From Pseudophaeobacter leonis (GTDB taxonomy: Bacteria > Pseudomonadota > Alphaproteobacteria > Rhodobacterales > Rhodobacteraceae), in the NCBI RefSeq assembly GCF_002087335.1, contig NZ_MWVJ01000070.1, forward strand, positions 1-41,715: a stretch of DNA of 41,715 nt, in the 5' to 3' direction. The notes under the pieces were generated by a model. The model saw only the letters and a program-made list of their open reading frames with translations, searched no databases and was not told where the DNA came from. How positions within the stretch are numbered: position 1 is the stretch's first letter; the number at the start of each line of letters is the position of its first letter. Shown piece by piece: positions 8,488-16,426 of this stretch. Both the position numbers and the translations under genes were made by a program.

Positions 8488-9351
8488 ATGAGCACCCCCA
8501 GCAAAACACCGCCCAGCAAAACTCCTCCAAGCAAATCCCACGGCCGCAAGGCCATCCGCGCCTCTTTTAAGCCGCGTGAGCTGATGACGCCCACGCCCGA
8601 ACTGGCCGGGGTCTGGAAGGCAAAGATCCTGACCCTGTTCCCGACAGCCTTTCCCGGCGTTTTGGGCGAAAGCCTCACGGGCAAAGCCTTGCAAGAGGGG
8701 CTCTGGCAGCTGGAAACCGTGGATCTGCGCGAGTTTGGTGTGGGCAAGCATCGCAATGTCGATGACACCCCGGCAGGCGGCGGCGCCGGCATGGTTCTGC
8801 GCGCCGATGTTTTGGGCACAGCCATAGATCAGGCGATGCAGGACACCACGGCGCCGCAGGGCGGCAACTGGCCGCTGATTTACCTCAGCCCACGCGGGCG
8901 TCGCATGGATCAGGCGATGATGCAGGATCTGGCGCGCTGCGATGGCATAACCCTGCTCTGTGGTCGCTTTGAGGGCGTCGATGAGCGGGTGCTGGAGCAT
9001 TACAACATCCAAGAGGTCTCGCTGGGCGATTTTGTCATGACCGGCGGCGAGCTGGCTGCACAGGCCCTGATCGATGCCACCGTGCGCTTGATCCCCGGTG
9101 TGCTGGGCAATCAGGCCTCAACCGAGGAAGAGAGCTTTTCTTCCGGCCTGCTGGAGCATCCGCAGTATACCCGTCCGGCGGAATGGCGCGGCCGCACAAT
9201 CCCCGATGTGCTGATGTCGGGCCATCACGGCAAGGTGGCAGAGTGGCGTCAGGAGATGTCGGAAGAGATCACCAAGGCGCGCCGCCCGGATCTGTGGCAG
9301 GCCTATGAGGCCAGCAGACCGGCCGCAAAACCCAAGCGCAAAAAGAAGTGA
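8488..9351 (+). CDS. trmD: tRNA (guanine-N1)-methyltransferase TrmD
   Basis: Methylates G37 of tRNAs with SAM, preventing +1 frameshifting. The SPOUT trefoil-knot core is clear: KILTLFPTAFPGVLGESLTGKAL, HRNVDDTPAGGGAGMVL, YLSPRGRRMDQ, LLCGRFEGVDERV, VSLGDFVMTGGELAA and the C-terminal MSGHHGKVAEWR. ATG 8488 is chosen over the upstream in-frame ATG because it follows GGAAACAG and removes an improbable leader. The N-terminus carries about 35 extra residues including the direct repeat TPPSK TPPSK, encoded by a short DNA repeat; a shorter basic extension is usual in this family group. Intact, 287 residues. Confidence 0.97.
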   Translation: MSTPSKTPPSKTPPSKSHGRKAIRASFKPRELMTPTPELAGVWKAKILTLFPTAFPGVLGESLTGKALQEGLWQLETVDLREFGVGKHRNVDDTPAGGGAGMVLRADVLGTAIDQAMQDTTAPQGGNWPLIYLSPRGRRMDQAMMQDLARCDGITLLCGRFEGVDERVLEHYNIQEVSLGDFVMTGGELAAQALIDATVRLIPGVLGNQASTEEESFSSGLLEHPQYTRPAEWRGRTIPDVLMSGHHGKVAEWRQEMSEEITKARRPDLWQAYEASRPAAKPKRKKK

Positions 9352-9447
9352 CGCTTAGTCAACCACGACACAGCCCCCCCTTCTATGCATCATGTCTGCA
9401 ATCATTTGACAGTATAGCTGCGGCTGCGCAGACCGGGGAGAGACGTG

Positions 9448-10906
9448 ATGGCTCGAGTATTACTACGCCTGCTGGCAGGACTTGTTCTGGTCATTGTGGT
9501 CCTGCTGGCCGTGCTGCTGTTCAACACGCTGCGCTATACGCCAGAGGCTCCTGTCGCCAGTGGCGAGATCTATGATCTGGGGGCCGATATCGAACAGGCC
9601 ACAAAGGATCTGTCGGACGCGGTAACATTTCGCACTGATTCCACTGATTTGAAACACCCGGATTTTGCTGCGTTTCTGACTTTTATTGAGACCCGATACC
9701 CACTGGTCCACAGCACTATGAGCCGCGAGGTTCTGGCCCGCAAAACCCCGCTTTACATGTGGCAAGGCAGCGACCCTAATCTGTCCCCGATCCTGTTGGC
9801 CGGCCATTACAACGACGTTGTGCCCATTGCGCCCGGCTCGCATGATTTGTGGGAGCATGAGCCATACTCTGGTGTAATCGACGATGAATTTGTCTGGGGG
9901 CGTGGCACCCTGGATGACAAGGGCGCTGTTATCGCCATGCTGACAGCCGCCGAAAAGATGATCAAAGATGGCTTTACCCCAAAGCGCACCGTCTATTTCA
10001 GCTTTGGCGGTGATGAAGAGGTTGGCGGGCTGGGCGCCATGGCGGTTGCGGTGCACCTCAACCAACTGGGGATCGAGCTGGACTGGATGCTGGATGAAGG
10101 CTCTTTTGTGCTCGACAAAGTCATCCCCGGCCTGGATCAACCCGTCGCCAGCATCAACCTGTCGGAAAAAGGCTATGTGACCCTGGAACTGGTGGCCAAA
10201 TCCGCAGGCGGGCATTCTTCGATGCCACCGCGTGTGACGGCCGTGGGCCGTATCGCCAAGGCGGGTGGCCGGTTGCAGGACACCCCGGTGCCCGGAGGCC
10301 TCAGCGGCCTGTCAGAAGAGTTTTTTGACACCTTGGGGCGGCATTTTTCCTTTGAGCAACGGGTGGTTTTCGCCAATCGCTGGCTGTTCAGGCCGCTGCT
10401 GGAAAACATCCTTTCCGGCTCTCCCACCACAGATGCCATGCTGCGCAGCACCACTGCGCCGACAATGCTGACAGGGTCGAGCAACGACAATGTGCTGGCT
10501 GCTGAGGCCTCTGCCAAGATCAATTTCCGCATCCATCCGCGCGATACTGTGGCCGATATCGTGGCCCATGTGCGCCGCACCATTGATGATGCGGAAATCG
10601 AAATTCGCTATGACGAGAGCCTCGCCAACCCGGCCTCGCCGGTGTCCTCCTCGGACGCGACGGGCTATAGCGATATCAAATCCTCGATCCTGGATGCCCG
10701 GGCCCCTGGCCACGGTGCCCGGGCTGACCATCGCCGCCACCGATGCACGGCACTACGGCAAGGCCGCCAAAAACGCCTACCGCATCAATCCGTTCAAAAT
10801 CGAAGGCTCGGATCTGGCGCGGTTCCACAGCACCAATGAGCGGCTGTCGATCGAGAACCTGGAAGTCGGCATCAATTTCTATGGTGCCCTGCTGCAAAAG
10901 CAATAA
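9448..10906 (+). pseudogene. M20-family carboxypeptidase (membrane-anchored), frameshifted near the C-terminus
   Basis: Starts with one transmembrane helix (LLRLLAGLVLVIVVLLAVLLF), then an M20 metallopeptidase: ILLAGHYNDVVP gives the first zinc His/Asp, WGRGTLDDKGA the bridging Asp, FSFGGDEEVGG the catalytic and binding Glu pair, and SAGGHSSMPP the dimerisation-domain His. Such proteins act on peptides or aminoacyl conjugates, probably at the periplasmic face. The frame breaks at the C4 run 10703-10706; one C fewer restores ATVPGLTIAATDARHYGK, which supplies the last zinc-binding His, and a stop at 10906 (485 residues). As written the protein lacks that residue. ATG 9448 follows GGGGAG. Confidence 0.85.
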
Positions 10907-11186
10907 ACAAAGGCCTCTGAGGCCTGCGGGCTATTGATCCGGGCCCGCATATACCCTACAGACCGGCTACCTGGATTCGCTTTTGCGGATCCGGGGCGTT
11001 GGTTATTGGACCGCTCATACCTGCCCGGCCTTCTTCGGCCATCGCAGTGCGGCCCATACCGACACATTAATGAACGGACGACTTTACCTCTGGCGGGCTG
11101 CACCATGCGGGACCCGGTGAAGACCAAGAGCTCTGAGGACGCGCAAATACTTCGTGGAAAAACCGCGAGCAATTTAGGAGACAGCG

Positions 11187-11561
11187 ATGAACCTGATCGC
11201 ACAGCTGGAGGCGGAACAAGTTGCCGCCCTGGGGAAAGACATCCCCGATTTCAAAGCCGGTGACACCATCCGTGTCGGCTACAAAGTGACCGAAGGCTCG
11301 CGTTCGCGGGTACAGAACTACGAAGGCGTTTGCATCAGCCGTAAAAACGGCTCAGGCATTGCCGGTTCCTTCACGGTCCGCAAGATTTCCTTTGGTGAAG
11401 GCGTGGAACGTGTGTTCCCACTGCATTCGACCAATATCGACAGCATCACCGTTGTACGTCGTGGCCGCGTGCGTCGCGCCAAGCTGTACTACCTGCGCGC
11501 CCTGCGCGGTAAGTCCGCACGTATCCGCGAAGATGCAACCTACAAAGCCAAAAAAGCCTGA
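11187..11561 (+). CDS. rplS: Ribosomal protein bL19
   Basis: 124 residues; sits at the 30S-50S interface. Diagnostic segments are [44 protein letters not shown] (here with YEGV) and [24 protein letters not shown] strong TTTAGGAG site precedes ATG 11187. The 280 bp upstream (10907-11186) has no gene and probably holds its promoter; it begins with the palindrome AGGCCTCTGAGGCCT at the peptidase end, which lacks a T-run. Followed 11 bp later by rpmE. Confidence 0.98.
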   Translation: MNLIAQLEAEQVAALGKDIPDFKAGDTIRVGYKVTEGSRSRVQNYEGVCISRKNGSGIAGSFTVRKISFGEGVERVFPLHSTNIDSITVVRRGRVRRAKLYYLRALRGKSARIREDATYKAKKA

Positions 11562-11572
11562 GGAGCGGTATC

Positions 11573-11794
11573 ATGAAAAAAGATATTCACCCCGATTACC
11601 ACTTCATCGACGTCAAAATGACCGATGGCACCGTTCTGAAGATGCGCTCCACCTGGGGCAAAGAAGGCGACCAGATGTCGCTGGACATCGACCCCACAGT
11701 GCACCCTGCCTGGACCGGTGGTAACACCCGTCTGATGGATGCCGGCGGCCGCGTCTCCAAGTTCAAAAAGAAATACGAAGGCCTGGGCTTCTAA
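11573..11794 (+). CDS. rpmE: Ribosomal protein bL31, zinc-independent type
   Basis: 73 residues beginning [16 protein letters not shown], with [23 protein letters not shown] and [16 protein letters not shown], typical of alphaproteobacterial bL31. It has no cysteines, so this is the zinc-free (C-minus) form. GAGGAGCG precedes the ATG. Co-transcribed with rplS; a strong terminator follows 22 bp after the stop. Confidence 0.97.
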   Translation: MKKDIHPDYHFIDVKMTDGTVLKMRSTWGKEGDQMSLDIDPTVHPAWTGGNTRLMDAGGRVSKFKKKYEGLGF

Positions 11795-11815
11795 GAACCC
11801 TGCCTTTTGCGTTTC

Positions 11816-11850
11816 GAAAAGCCGCTCCATTTTGGGGCGGCTTTTTTGTC
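11816..11850 (+). terminator. Rho-independent terminator after rpmE
   Basis: AAAGCCGCTCC pairs with GGGGCGGCTTT around a short ATTTT loop and is followed by a T-run (TTTTTT). It ends the rplS-rpmE transcript. Confidence 0.9.
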
Positions 11851-11928
11851 AGCCCCTCGCACTGCGAAGGGTGAGGGCAAACAGGAGAGACGGCAGCAGT
11901 GAGCGCACGCCCTGCCCCCAGGCCCCGT

Positions 11929-11993
11929 CATAAAGCCCCGCCGTAAAGCCCCATCGCAAAACCCCGCTGCAAAACTCCATATCAAAACCCTGG
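11929..11993. repeat. Degenerate 13-bp tandem repeat, five units
   Basis: Five consecutive 13-bp units start at 11929, 11942, 11955, 11968 and 11981, each of the form NNNAAARCYCCRY (CATAAAGCCCCGC, CGTAAAGCCCCAT, CGCAAAACCCCGC, TGCAAAACTCCAT, ATCAAAACCCTGG). It lies in the 342-bp gap between rpmE and mipZ, which otherwise contains the rpmE terminator and the mipZ promoter region. No gene seen in this gap. Confidence 0.75.
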
Positions 11994-12017
11994 TCCAAAC
12001 TGCGAAGCAATCGATCT

Positions 12018-12081
12018 GATTCAGGGCCTAACACAGGCCAATAGGGTGATTTGTACGCTTCCCATTGATTCGCCCCGACTC
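12018..12081. promoter_or_regulatory. Cluster of three GANTC (CcrM-type) methylation sites upstream of mipZ
   Basis: GATTC at 12018-12022, GATTC at 12067-12071 and GACTC at 12077-12081, all within 120 bp of the mipZ start codon. At this base composition one site per roughly 280 bp is expected. GANTC is the target of the cell-cycle methyltransferase CcrM in alphaproteobacteria, and methylated promoter sites are used by GcrA. The last site also lies inside a small inverted repeat (CGACT-CTAT-AGTCG). Confidence 0.55.
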
Positions 12082-12136
12082 TATAGTCGCGACAACAGAA
12101 GGCGCGTGCAGCGCTGCGAACCAAAGGGACCAAAAG

Positions 12137-12946
12137 ATGGCGCATATCATAGTCGTCGGCAACGAAAAGGGCGGTGCCGGCAAATCCACCGTCTCGATGC
12201 ATGTCGCCACCACGCTGGCCCGCCTTGGCCATAAGGTGGCAGCACTTGACCTGGACCTGCGGCAGCGCTCGCTGGGGCGTTATCTGGAAAACCGCAAGGA
12301 CTTTATGCAGAAGGCGGCGCTTGATCTGCCCAGCGTCGAGCTGCACGAGCTGCCTGAGATCGATGCCGAAACCCTGCAGCCGGGCGAGAACATCTATGAT
12401 CATCGTCTCTCTGCTGCGGTTTCCAGCCTTGAGCCTGACAATGACTTTATCCTGATCGACTGCCCCGGATCGCACACCCGGTTGAGCCAGGTGGCGCATT
12501 CGCTGGCTGACACGCTCATCACGCCCCTGAATGACAGCTTTGTTGATTTTGACCTTTTGGCCCATACGGACCAGAAGGGCGAAAAGATCACCGGCCCCTC
12601 GGTCTATTCCGAGATGGTCTGGAATGCCCGCCAGTTGCGCGCCCAGGCGGGTCTGAAACCCATCGACTGGATCGTGATCCGCAACCGTGTCGGCACCCAG
12701 CGCATGGTCAACAAGGAAAAGATGGAACGCGCCATCAATATGCTGTCCAAACGCATTGGCTTTCGCGTCGGGCCCGGCTTTTCCGAGCGGGTGATTTTCC
12801 GTGAGCTGTTTCCCCGTGGCCTGACGCTTTTGGATCTGAAGGACATTGGCATCAAACAGCTCAACATCTCGAACATCGCGGCCCGTCAGGAGCTGCGCGA
12901 TATGATGAAAGCGGTGAACCTGCCCGGCGTCGAGATCGACATCTGA
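12137..12946 (+). CDS. mipZ: Division-plane positioning ATPase MipZ (ParA/MinD family)
   Basis: 269 residues. The deviant Walker A NEKGGAGKST near residue 9-18 and the MipZ-typical LDLDLRQRSLGRYLENR near 42-58 separate it from chromosome-partition ParA. DFILIDCPGSHTRLSQ is the Walker B/switch region. In Caulobacter MipZ forms a gradient from ParB-bound poles and blocks FtsZ assembly away from midcell; the same role is likely here. ATG 12137 follows AAAGGGACC; an upstream in-frame ATG has no ribosome site. It is a single gene with its own promoter region, ending at a bidirectional terminator shared with the convergent cyclase. Confidence 0.92.
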   Translation: MAHIIVVGNEKGGAGKSTVSMHVATTLARLGHKVAALDLDLRQRSLGRYLENRKDFMQKAALDLPSVELHELPEIDAETLQPGENIYDHRLSAAVSSLEPDNDFILIDCPGSHTRLSQVAHSLADTLITPLNDSFVDFDLLAHTDQKGEKITGPSVYSEMVWNARQLRAQAGLKPIDWIVIRNRVGTQRMVNKEKMERAINMLSKRIGFRVGPGFSERVIFRELFPRGLTLLDLKDIGIKQLNISNIAARQELRDMMKAVNLPGVEIDI

Positions 12947-12992
12947 GAAACCACCTGCCTGACCAGACCTCCTGACTGTCAGACTGTCACAG

Positions 12993-13036
12993 CAAAAACC
13001 GCCCAGCCCTGTGTCAGGCGCTGGGCGTTTTTCTGT
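12993..13036. terminator. Bidirectional terminator between mipZ and the cyclase gene
   Basis: CGCCCAGC pairs with GCTGGGCG, flanked by an A-run on the left and a T-run on the right, so it can stop transcripts from both convergent genes. Confidence 0.88.
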
Positions 13037-13044
13037 TTGGCGCT

Positions 13045-14307
13045 CTATCTTGCGGCGTCGTACGAGTAGGGCTGCAGCTCTGACGACACAACGCCATGGG
13101 ATCGGTAGATCGTAAACAGCTCCATCGGCGCTGCGACCCCCCGCAGCATGTAGCGCCCGAGGGAGACAATGTCATGATCATCGCCGCCCACAGCGTCCTT
13201 CATAACCTGCGAGAAAATCAGGTTTTGCCCGACAGAGCGATGCATATCCGCAATGCGCGCCGTCTGGTTCACAGCCGGGCCAATCACGGTGAAATCGAGC
13301 CGGTTTGCCGCGCCAATATTGCCATACAGAATATGCCCCGCATGCAGCGCCAGCGTCCAGTCGGTGACCGGCAGCCCCAGAGCAATACGTTCTTCGTTGC
13401 GCAGCCCAATGTTGCGGCACATATCTGCGGCCGCATCCAGCGCTGCAGTGGCGTCCTTTTCGATCGAGCCAAGATTGAACATGATCAACATGCCATCACC
13501 AAGGAATTTGAGAATATTGCCGCCGCGCCCCTGGGCGGCCGCCACCGCAATGCCAAAATAGTCGTTGAGCATCTCAATGAGCTCCGGTCCCGGCAGCTCT
13601 CCGGCGAGGCTGGTGAATCCTTTGAGATCAAACAGGCCAATCACCGCGTTGATCTCGCTGGAAGAGCCGCGCTGGAACTCTCCCGACAGCACCCGCTGAC
13701 CGGGATCACGTCCCAGATAGGTCTGCAACAGATCACTGGCCATCTGACGGTTTGACATCGACTTTAGCGCAAGCCCCAGCACCGGGTAGAGCGCCTGAAT
13801 AAGCTCCTTGTCTTCCTGCGAGAACCCCTCGGGACTATCCGAGGTCCAGGAGGCCAACACCCCCTCTGGCGGCGCATTGGGATCCGTTGGAGTGTCATCC
13901 TCGGTGAAGCGCAGCGTGAGGGCAAAATACTGGGACGCACCCTGGTCTTTCAGCTCTTTCAGCAGCGGAAACAGCACGAGGTTTTCCCCCGTTAAATCAG
14001 AGTGGAACTCATCCAGATCCTGTTCCAGCATCTGATAAAAGGGGCTTTTGAGCCAGGCATCAAGCGGAGCTTCACGGCGTTCATAGTGCTCATGCGAAAT
14101 GCCGTCTGAACGGGTCCAGTTGTAGCCAATACCGCCAAATTTGGGGTGAAAGGCCCGCTGCGCCAGATGGAACCGCCACAGCGGCACCCCCATCTCCACC
14201 AGTTTTTCGCAAAAGGTGTTGAGCAGGTCCTGACGGCCACTGCTGCGCAGCCCCTGTTTGACCAACCAATGCGTCAGCGAGGCCGCTCTTTTATCCAGGA
14301 AATCCAT
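13045..14307 (-). CDS. Class III adenylate/guanylate cyclase, soluble
   Basis: 420 residues, no signal peptide or membrane helix. The N-terminal ~210 residues look like a sensor region with GAF-like features (FALTLRF, SDSPEGFSQEDKELIQALYPVLGLAL). The catalytic domain starts at about 220: GLFDLKGFTSLAGE holds the first metal Asp, LKFLGDGMLIMF the second, and VIGPAVNQTARI the Asn and Arg that position substrate and transition state. The substrate-specificity Lys/Asp pair appears as LKFLGD and FTVIGP, so adenine preference is not certain. Stops just beyond the shared terminator with mipZ. Transcribed toward mipZ, away from the MarR gene. The signal sensed is unknown. Confidence 0.9.
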   Translation of the reverse strand: MDFLDKRAASLTHWLVKQGLRSSGRQDLLNTFCEKLVEMGVPLWRFHLAQRAFHPKFGGIGYNWTRSDGISHEHYERREAPLDAWLKSPFYQMLEQDLDEFHSDLTGENLVLFPLLKELKDQGASQYFALTLRFTEDDTPTDPNAPPEGVLASWTSDSPEGFSQEDKELIQALYPVLGLALKSMSNRQMASDLLQTYLGRDPGQRVLSGEFQRGSSSEINAVIGLFDLKGFTSLAGELPGPELIEMLNDYFGIAVAAAQGRGGNILKFLGDGMLIMFNLGSIEKDATAALDAAADMCRNIGLRNEERIALGLPVTDWTLALHAGHILYGNIGAANRLDFTVIGPAVNQTARIADMHRSVGQNLIFSQVMKDAVGGDDHDIVSLGRYMLRGVAAPMELFTIYRSHGVVSSELQPYSYDAAR

Positions 14308-14355
14308 GTCCGCCCATCCCTTCCTCTAACACGCGAGGCCGACCCAGCCCTAGCC

Positions 14356-14822
14356 CTAACCCTGGCCGCCGTTTGCAGCCTGAGGCTCTTCTATGCCCGC
14401 CAGGTGCCGCAGCATACGGCGCAGCAGAGCCACCTCTTCAGCAGTAAAACGCTCTGCAAGTTCCGCATCATAGCTCTGCGCCTGGGCTCTGAGGTCACGA
14501 TAGGCCGCTTCGCCCGCCGGGGTAAGCCGCAAATGTTCCGCCCGCCGGTCCTTTTCATCACGACTGCGGGAGACGAATCGGCGCTCCGCCAGTTTGGCAA
14601 CAGCCCGGCTGATCTTGGTCTTGTGGATCTTGGCCCGGTCGCCAATCTCCTTTGCCGTCATCTGGCCAAAAATCCCCAAATGAAACAGCACCCGCCACTC
14701 ATTGCGCAGCATACCATGCGATTTTTATAGTGGGTTTGAAACGCCAGCGAAGACTCCTCGGCCGCACGGTTAAGTAAAAAAGGCAGAAAATCCTGCAGCG
14801 AAAACTCATCTTTTTCAGTCAT
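14356..14822 (-). pseudogene. MarR-family regulator of the homogentisate cluster (HmgR-like), frameshifted
   Basis: ATG 14822 opens [20 protein letters not shown], continues to FQTHYKNR and breaks around 14713-14718. One base out of register it continues GMLRNEWRVLFHLGIFGQMTA, with the winged helix KTKISRAVAKLAERRFVSRS and DRRAEHLRLTPAGEAAY, to 14356. One missing base (for example CGC ATN GGT) gives 155 residues, the usual MarR length. The lesion lies before the recognition helix, so a translated product would lack DNA binding unless internal ATG starts rescue it. Divergent from hmgA with a 70-bp shared region containing an inverted repeat. Role as repressor of hmgA is inferred from position and family. 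Confidence 0.82.
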
Positions 14823-14842
14823 GGCGTGCTCCTTTTGCTTGT

Positions 14843-14860
14843 TAGTTACAAAAACAACTA
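14843..14860. promoter_or_regulatory. Candidate MarR operator between the regulator and hmgA
   Basis: Inverted repeat TAGTT-ACAAAAAC-AACTA, perfect 5-bp arms around 8 bp, in the 70-bp divergent promoter region and about 33 bp upstream of the hmgA start codon. Size and AT-rich makeup suit a MarR dimer. Confidence 0.6.
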
Positions 14861-14892
14861 TTAATTCCGCAAGCAGAAAAGGAGCGTGCCAC

Positions 14893-16248
14893 ATGAACAA
14901 AGTTGCAGATCCCCACGAGATGATCCAGGCCCCCTCTCTAGCCGGGCCGCATGAGGGCTATATGCCAGGCTTTGGCAATGACTTTGAATCGGAGGCCCTG
15001 CCCGGTGCCATGCCCCAGGGCATGAACAGCCCGCAAAAATGCAACTACGGCCTCTATGGTGAGCAGCTGTCTGGCACCGCCTTTACCGCAGATCCGCCTG
15101 AGCGTACCTGGTGCTACCGCATCCGGCCTTCGGTGAAGCATTCGCATCGCTACACCAAGATCGACCTGCCCTATTGGAAATCCGCACCGCATGTTGACCC
15201 CGATGTGGCCAGCCTTGGCCAGTATCGCTGGGACCCGGTGGCGCATTCCGGCGAAGCACTCACCTGGCTCACGGGTATGAAGACCATGACCACTGCAGGG
15301 GATGTGAACACCCAGGCCGGCATGGCCAGCCATGTCTATCTGGTGACTGAAAGCATGCAGGACGCCTATTTCTTTTCAGCCGACAGCGAGCTGCTGGTGG
15401 TGCCGCAGGAGGGTCGCCTGCGCTTTGCAACCGAGCTGGGCATCATTGATCTGGAACCACAGGAGATCGCCATCATCCCGCGGGGTCTGGTTTACCGGGT
15501 TGAGGTGCTGGAAGGCCCCTGCCGTGGTTTTGTCTGCGAAAACTACGGTCAAAAGTTTGAGCTGCCGGGCCGTGGCCCGATTGGCGCCAACTGCATGGCC
15601 AACCCGCGTGACTTTAAGGCACCAGTGGCCGCCTATGAGGACCGCGAAGTGCCGTCAACTGTCACCGTGAAATGGTGCGGCCAGTTCCATGAGACCCAGA
15701 TTGATCACTCACCACTGGATGTGGTTGCCTGGCACGGCAACTACGCGCCCTATAAATACGACCTGAAGACCTACTGCCCGGTAGGGGCTATTCTGTTTGA
15801 CCACCCGGATCCGTCGATCTTTACCGTGCTGACGGCGCCGTCTGGGGTGCCTGGCACCGCCAATATCGACTTTGTGCTGTTCCGCGATCGCTGGATGGTG
15901 GCGGAAAACACCTTTCGGCCGCCCTGGTATCACAAGAACATCATGTCTGAGATGATGGGCAATATCTACGGTCAGTACGACGCCAAACCCAAGGGTTTTG
16001 TGCCCGGTGGTATGTCTCTGCATAACATGATGATCCCGCATGGCCCGGACAAGAACGCCTTTGAGGGGGCGTCAAATTCCAACCTCGGGCCCGAAAAGCT
16101 GGAAAATACCATGTCCTTTATGTTTGAGACACGCTTTCCGCAGCACCTGACCGCCTTTGCCGCCAAGGAAGCGCCTTTGCAGGACGACTACATCGACTGC
16201 TGGTCTGACATGGAAAAGAAATTCGACGGCACGCCGGGTATGAAATAG
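14893..16248 (+). CDS. hmgA: Homogentisate 1,2-dioxygenase
   Basis: Opens the ring of homogentisate to maleylacetoacetate, the central step of phenylalanine/tyrosine breakdown; cytoplasmic, Fe(II)-dependent. The 451-residue product has the family opening [34 protein letters not shown], and the iron ligands His347 (PPWYHKN), Glu353 (MSEMMG) and His383 (IPHGPD), spaced 6 and 30 apart exactly as in characterised enzymes. ATG 14893 follows AAAGGAGCG. First gene of the plus-strand cluster; the 178 bp after it contain a tandem repeat and a REP-like element, so fahA may have additional transcription control. Intact. Confidence 0.98.
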   Translation: MNKVADPHEMIQAPSLAGPHEGYMPGFGNDFESEALPGAMPQGMNSPQKCNYGLYGEQLSGTAFTADPPERTWCYRIRPSVKHSHRYTKIDLPYWKSAPHVDPDVASLGQYRWDPVAHSGEALTWLTGMKTMTTAGDVNTQAGMASHVYLVTESMQDAYFFSADSELLVVPQEGRLRFATELGIIDLEPQEIAIIPRGLVYRVEVLEGPCRGFVCENYGQKFELPGRGPIGANCMANPRDFKAPVAAYEDREVPSTVTVKWCGQFHETQIDHSPLDVVAWHGNYAPYKYDLKTYCPVGAILFDHPDPSIFTVLTAPSGVPGTANIDFVLFRDRWMVAENTFRPPWYHKNIMSEMMGNIYGQYDAKPKGFVPGGMSLHNMMIPHGPDKNAFEGASNSNLGPEKLENTMSFMFETRFPQHLTAFAAKEAPLQDDYIDCWSDMEKKFDGTPGMK

Positions 16249-16265
16249 ACGTAGGATACAACAGG

Positions 16266-16319
16266 TCTGGCCCACATGAGCGATCTGGCCTGAATGAGCT
16301 AAAGGCCTGAATGAGTTTA
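16266..16319. repeat. 18-bp tandem repeat, three units, between hmgA and fahA
   Basis: Units at 16266-16283, 16284-16301 and 16302-16319 share the core GGCCTGAATGAG (first unit GGCCCACATGAG). Begins 17 bp after the hmgA stop. Seen directly; function unknown. Confidence 0.75.
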
Positions 16320-16392
16320 GGCAGGGGGCGCTGCCCCCTCTGGGCCCAGATGGGCCCATTCACCCCGGAGGTATTTCCGGCAAGATGAAATG
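16319..16392. repeat. REP-like palindromic element between hmgA and fahA
   Basis: GGGGGCGCTGCCCCC forms a perfect hairpin, followed by TGGGCCCAGATGGGCCCA (a second inverted repeat) and ACCCCGGAGGTATTTCCGGCAAGATGAAAT. Elements of this composition (GC hairpin, CCGGAG-TATTT, AAGATGAA tail) are, from memory, dispersed in Rhodobacteraceae intergenic regions. Only one copy is present in this window, so repetitiveness is inferred. Confidence 0.5.
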
Positions 16393-16426
16393 AGGTCTGC
16401 GGATCTCGCAACACTCTGGAGGCTCT

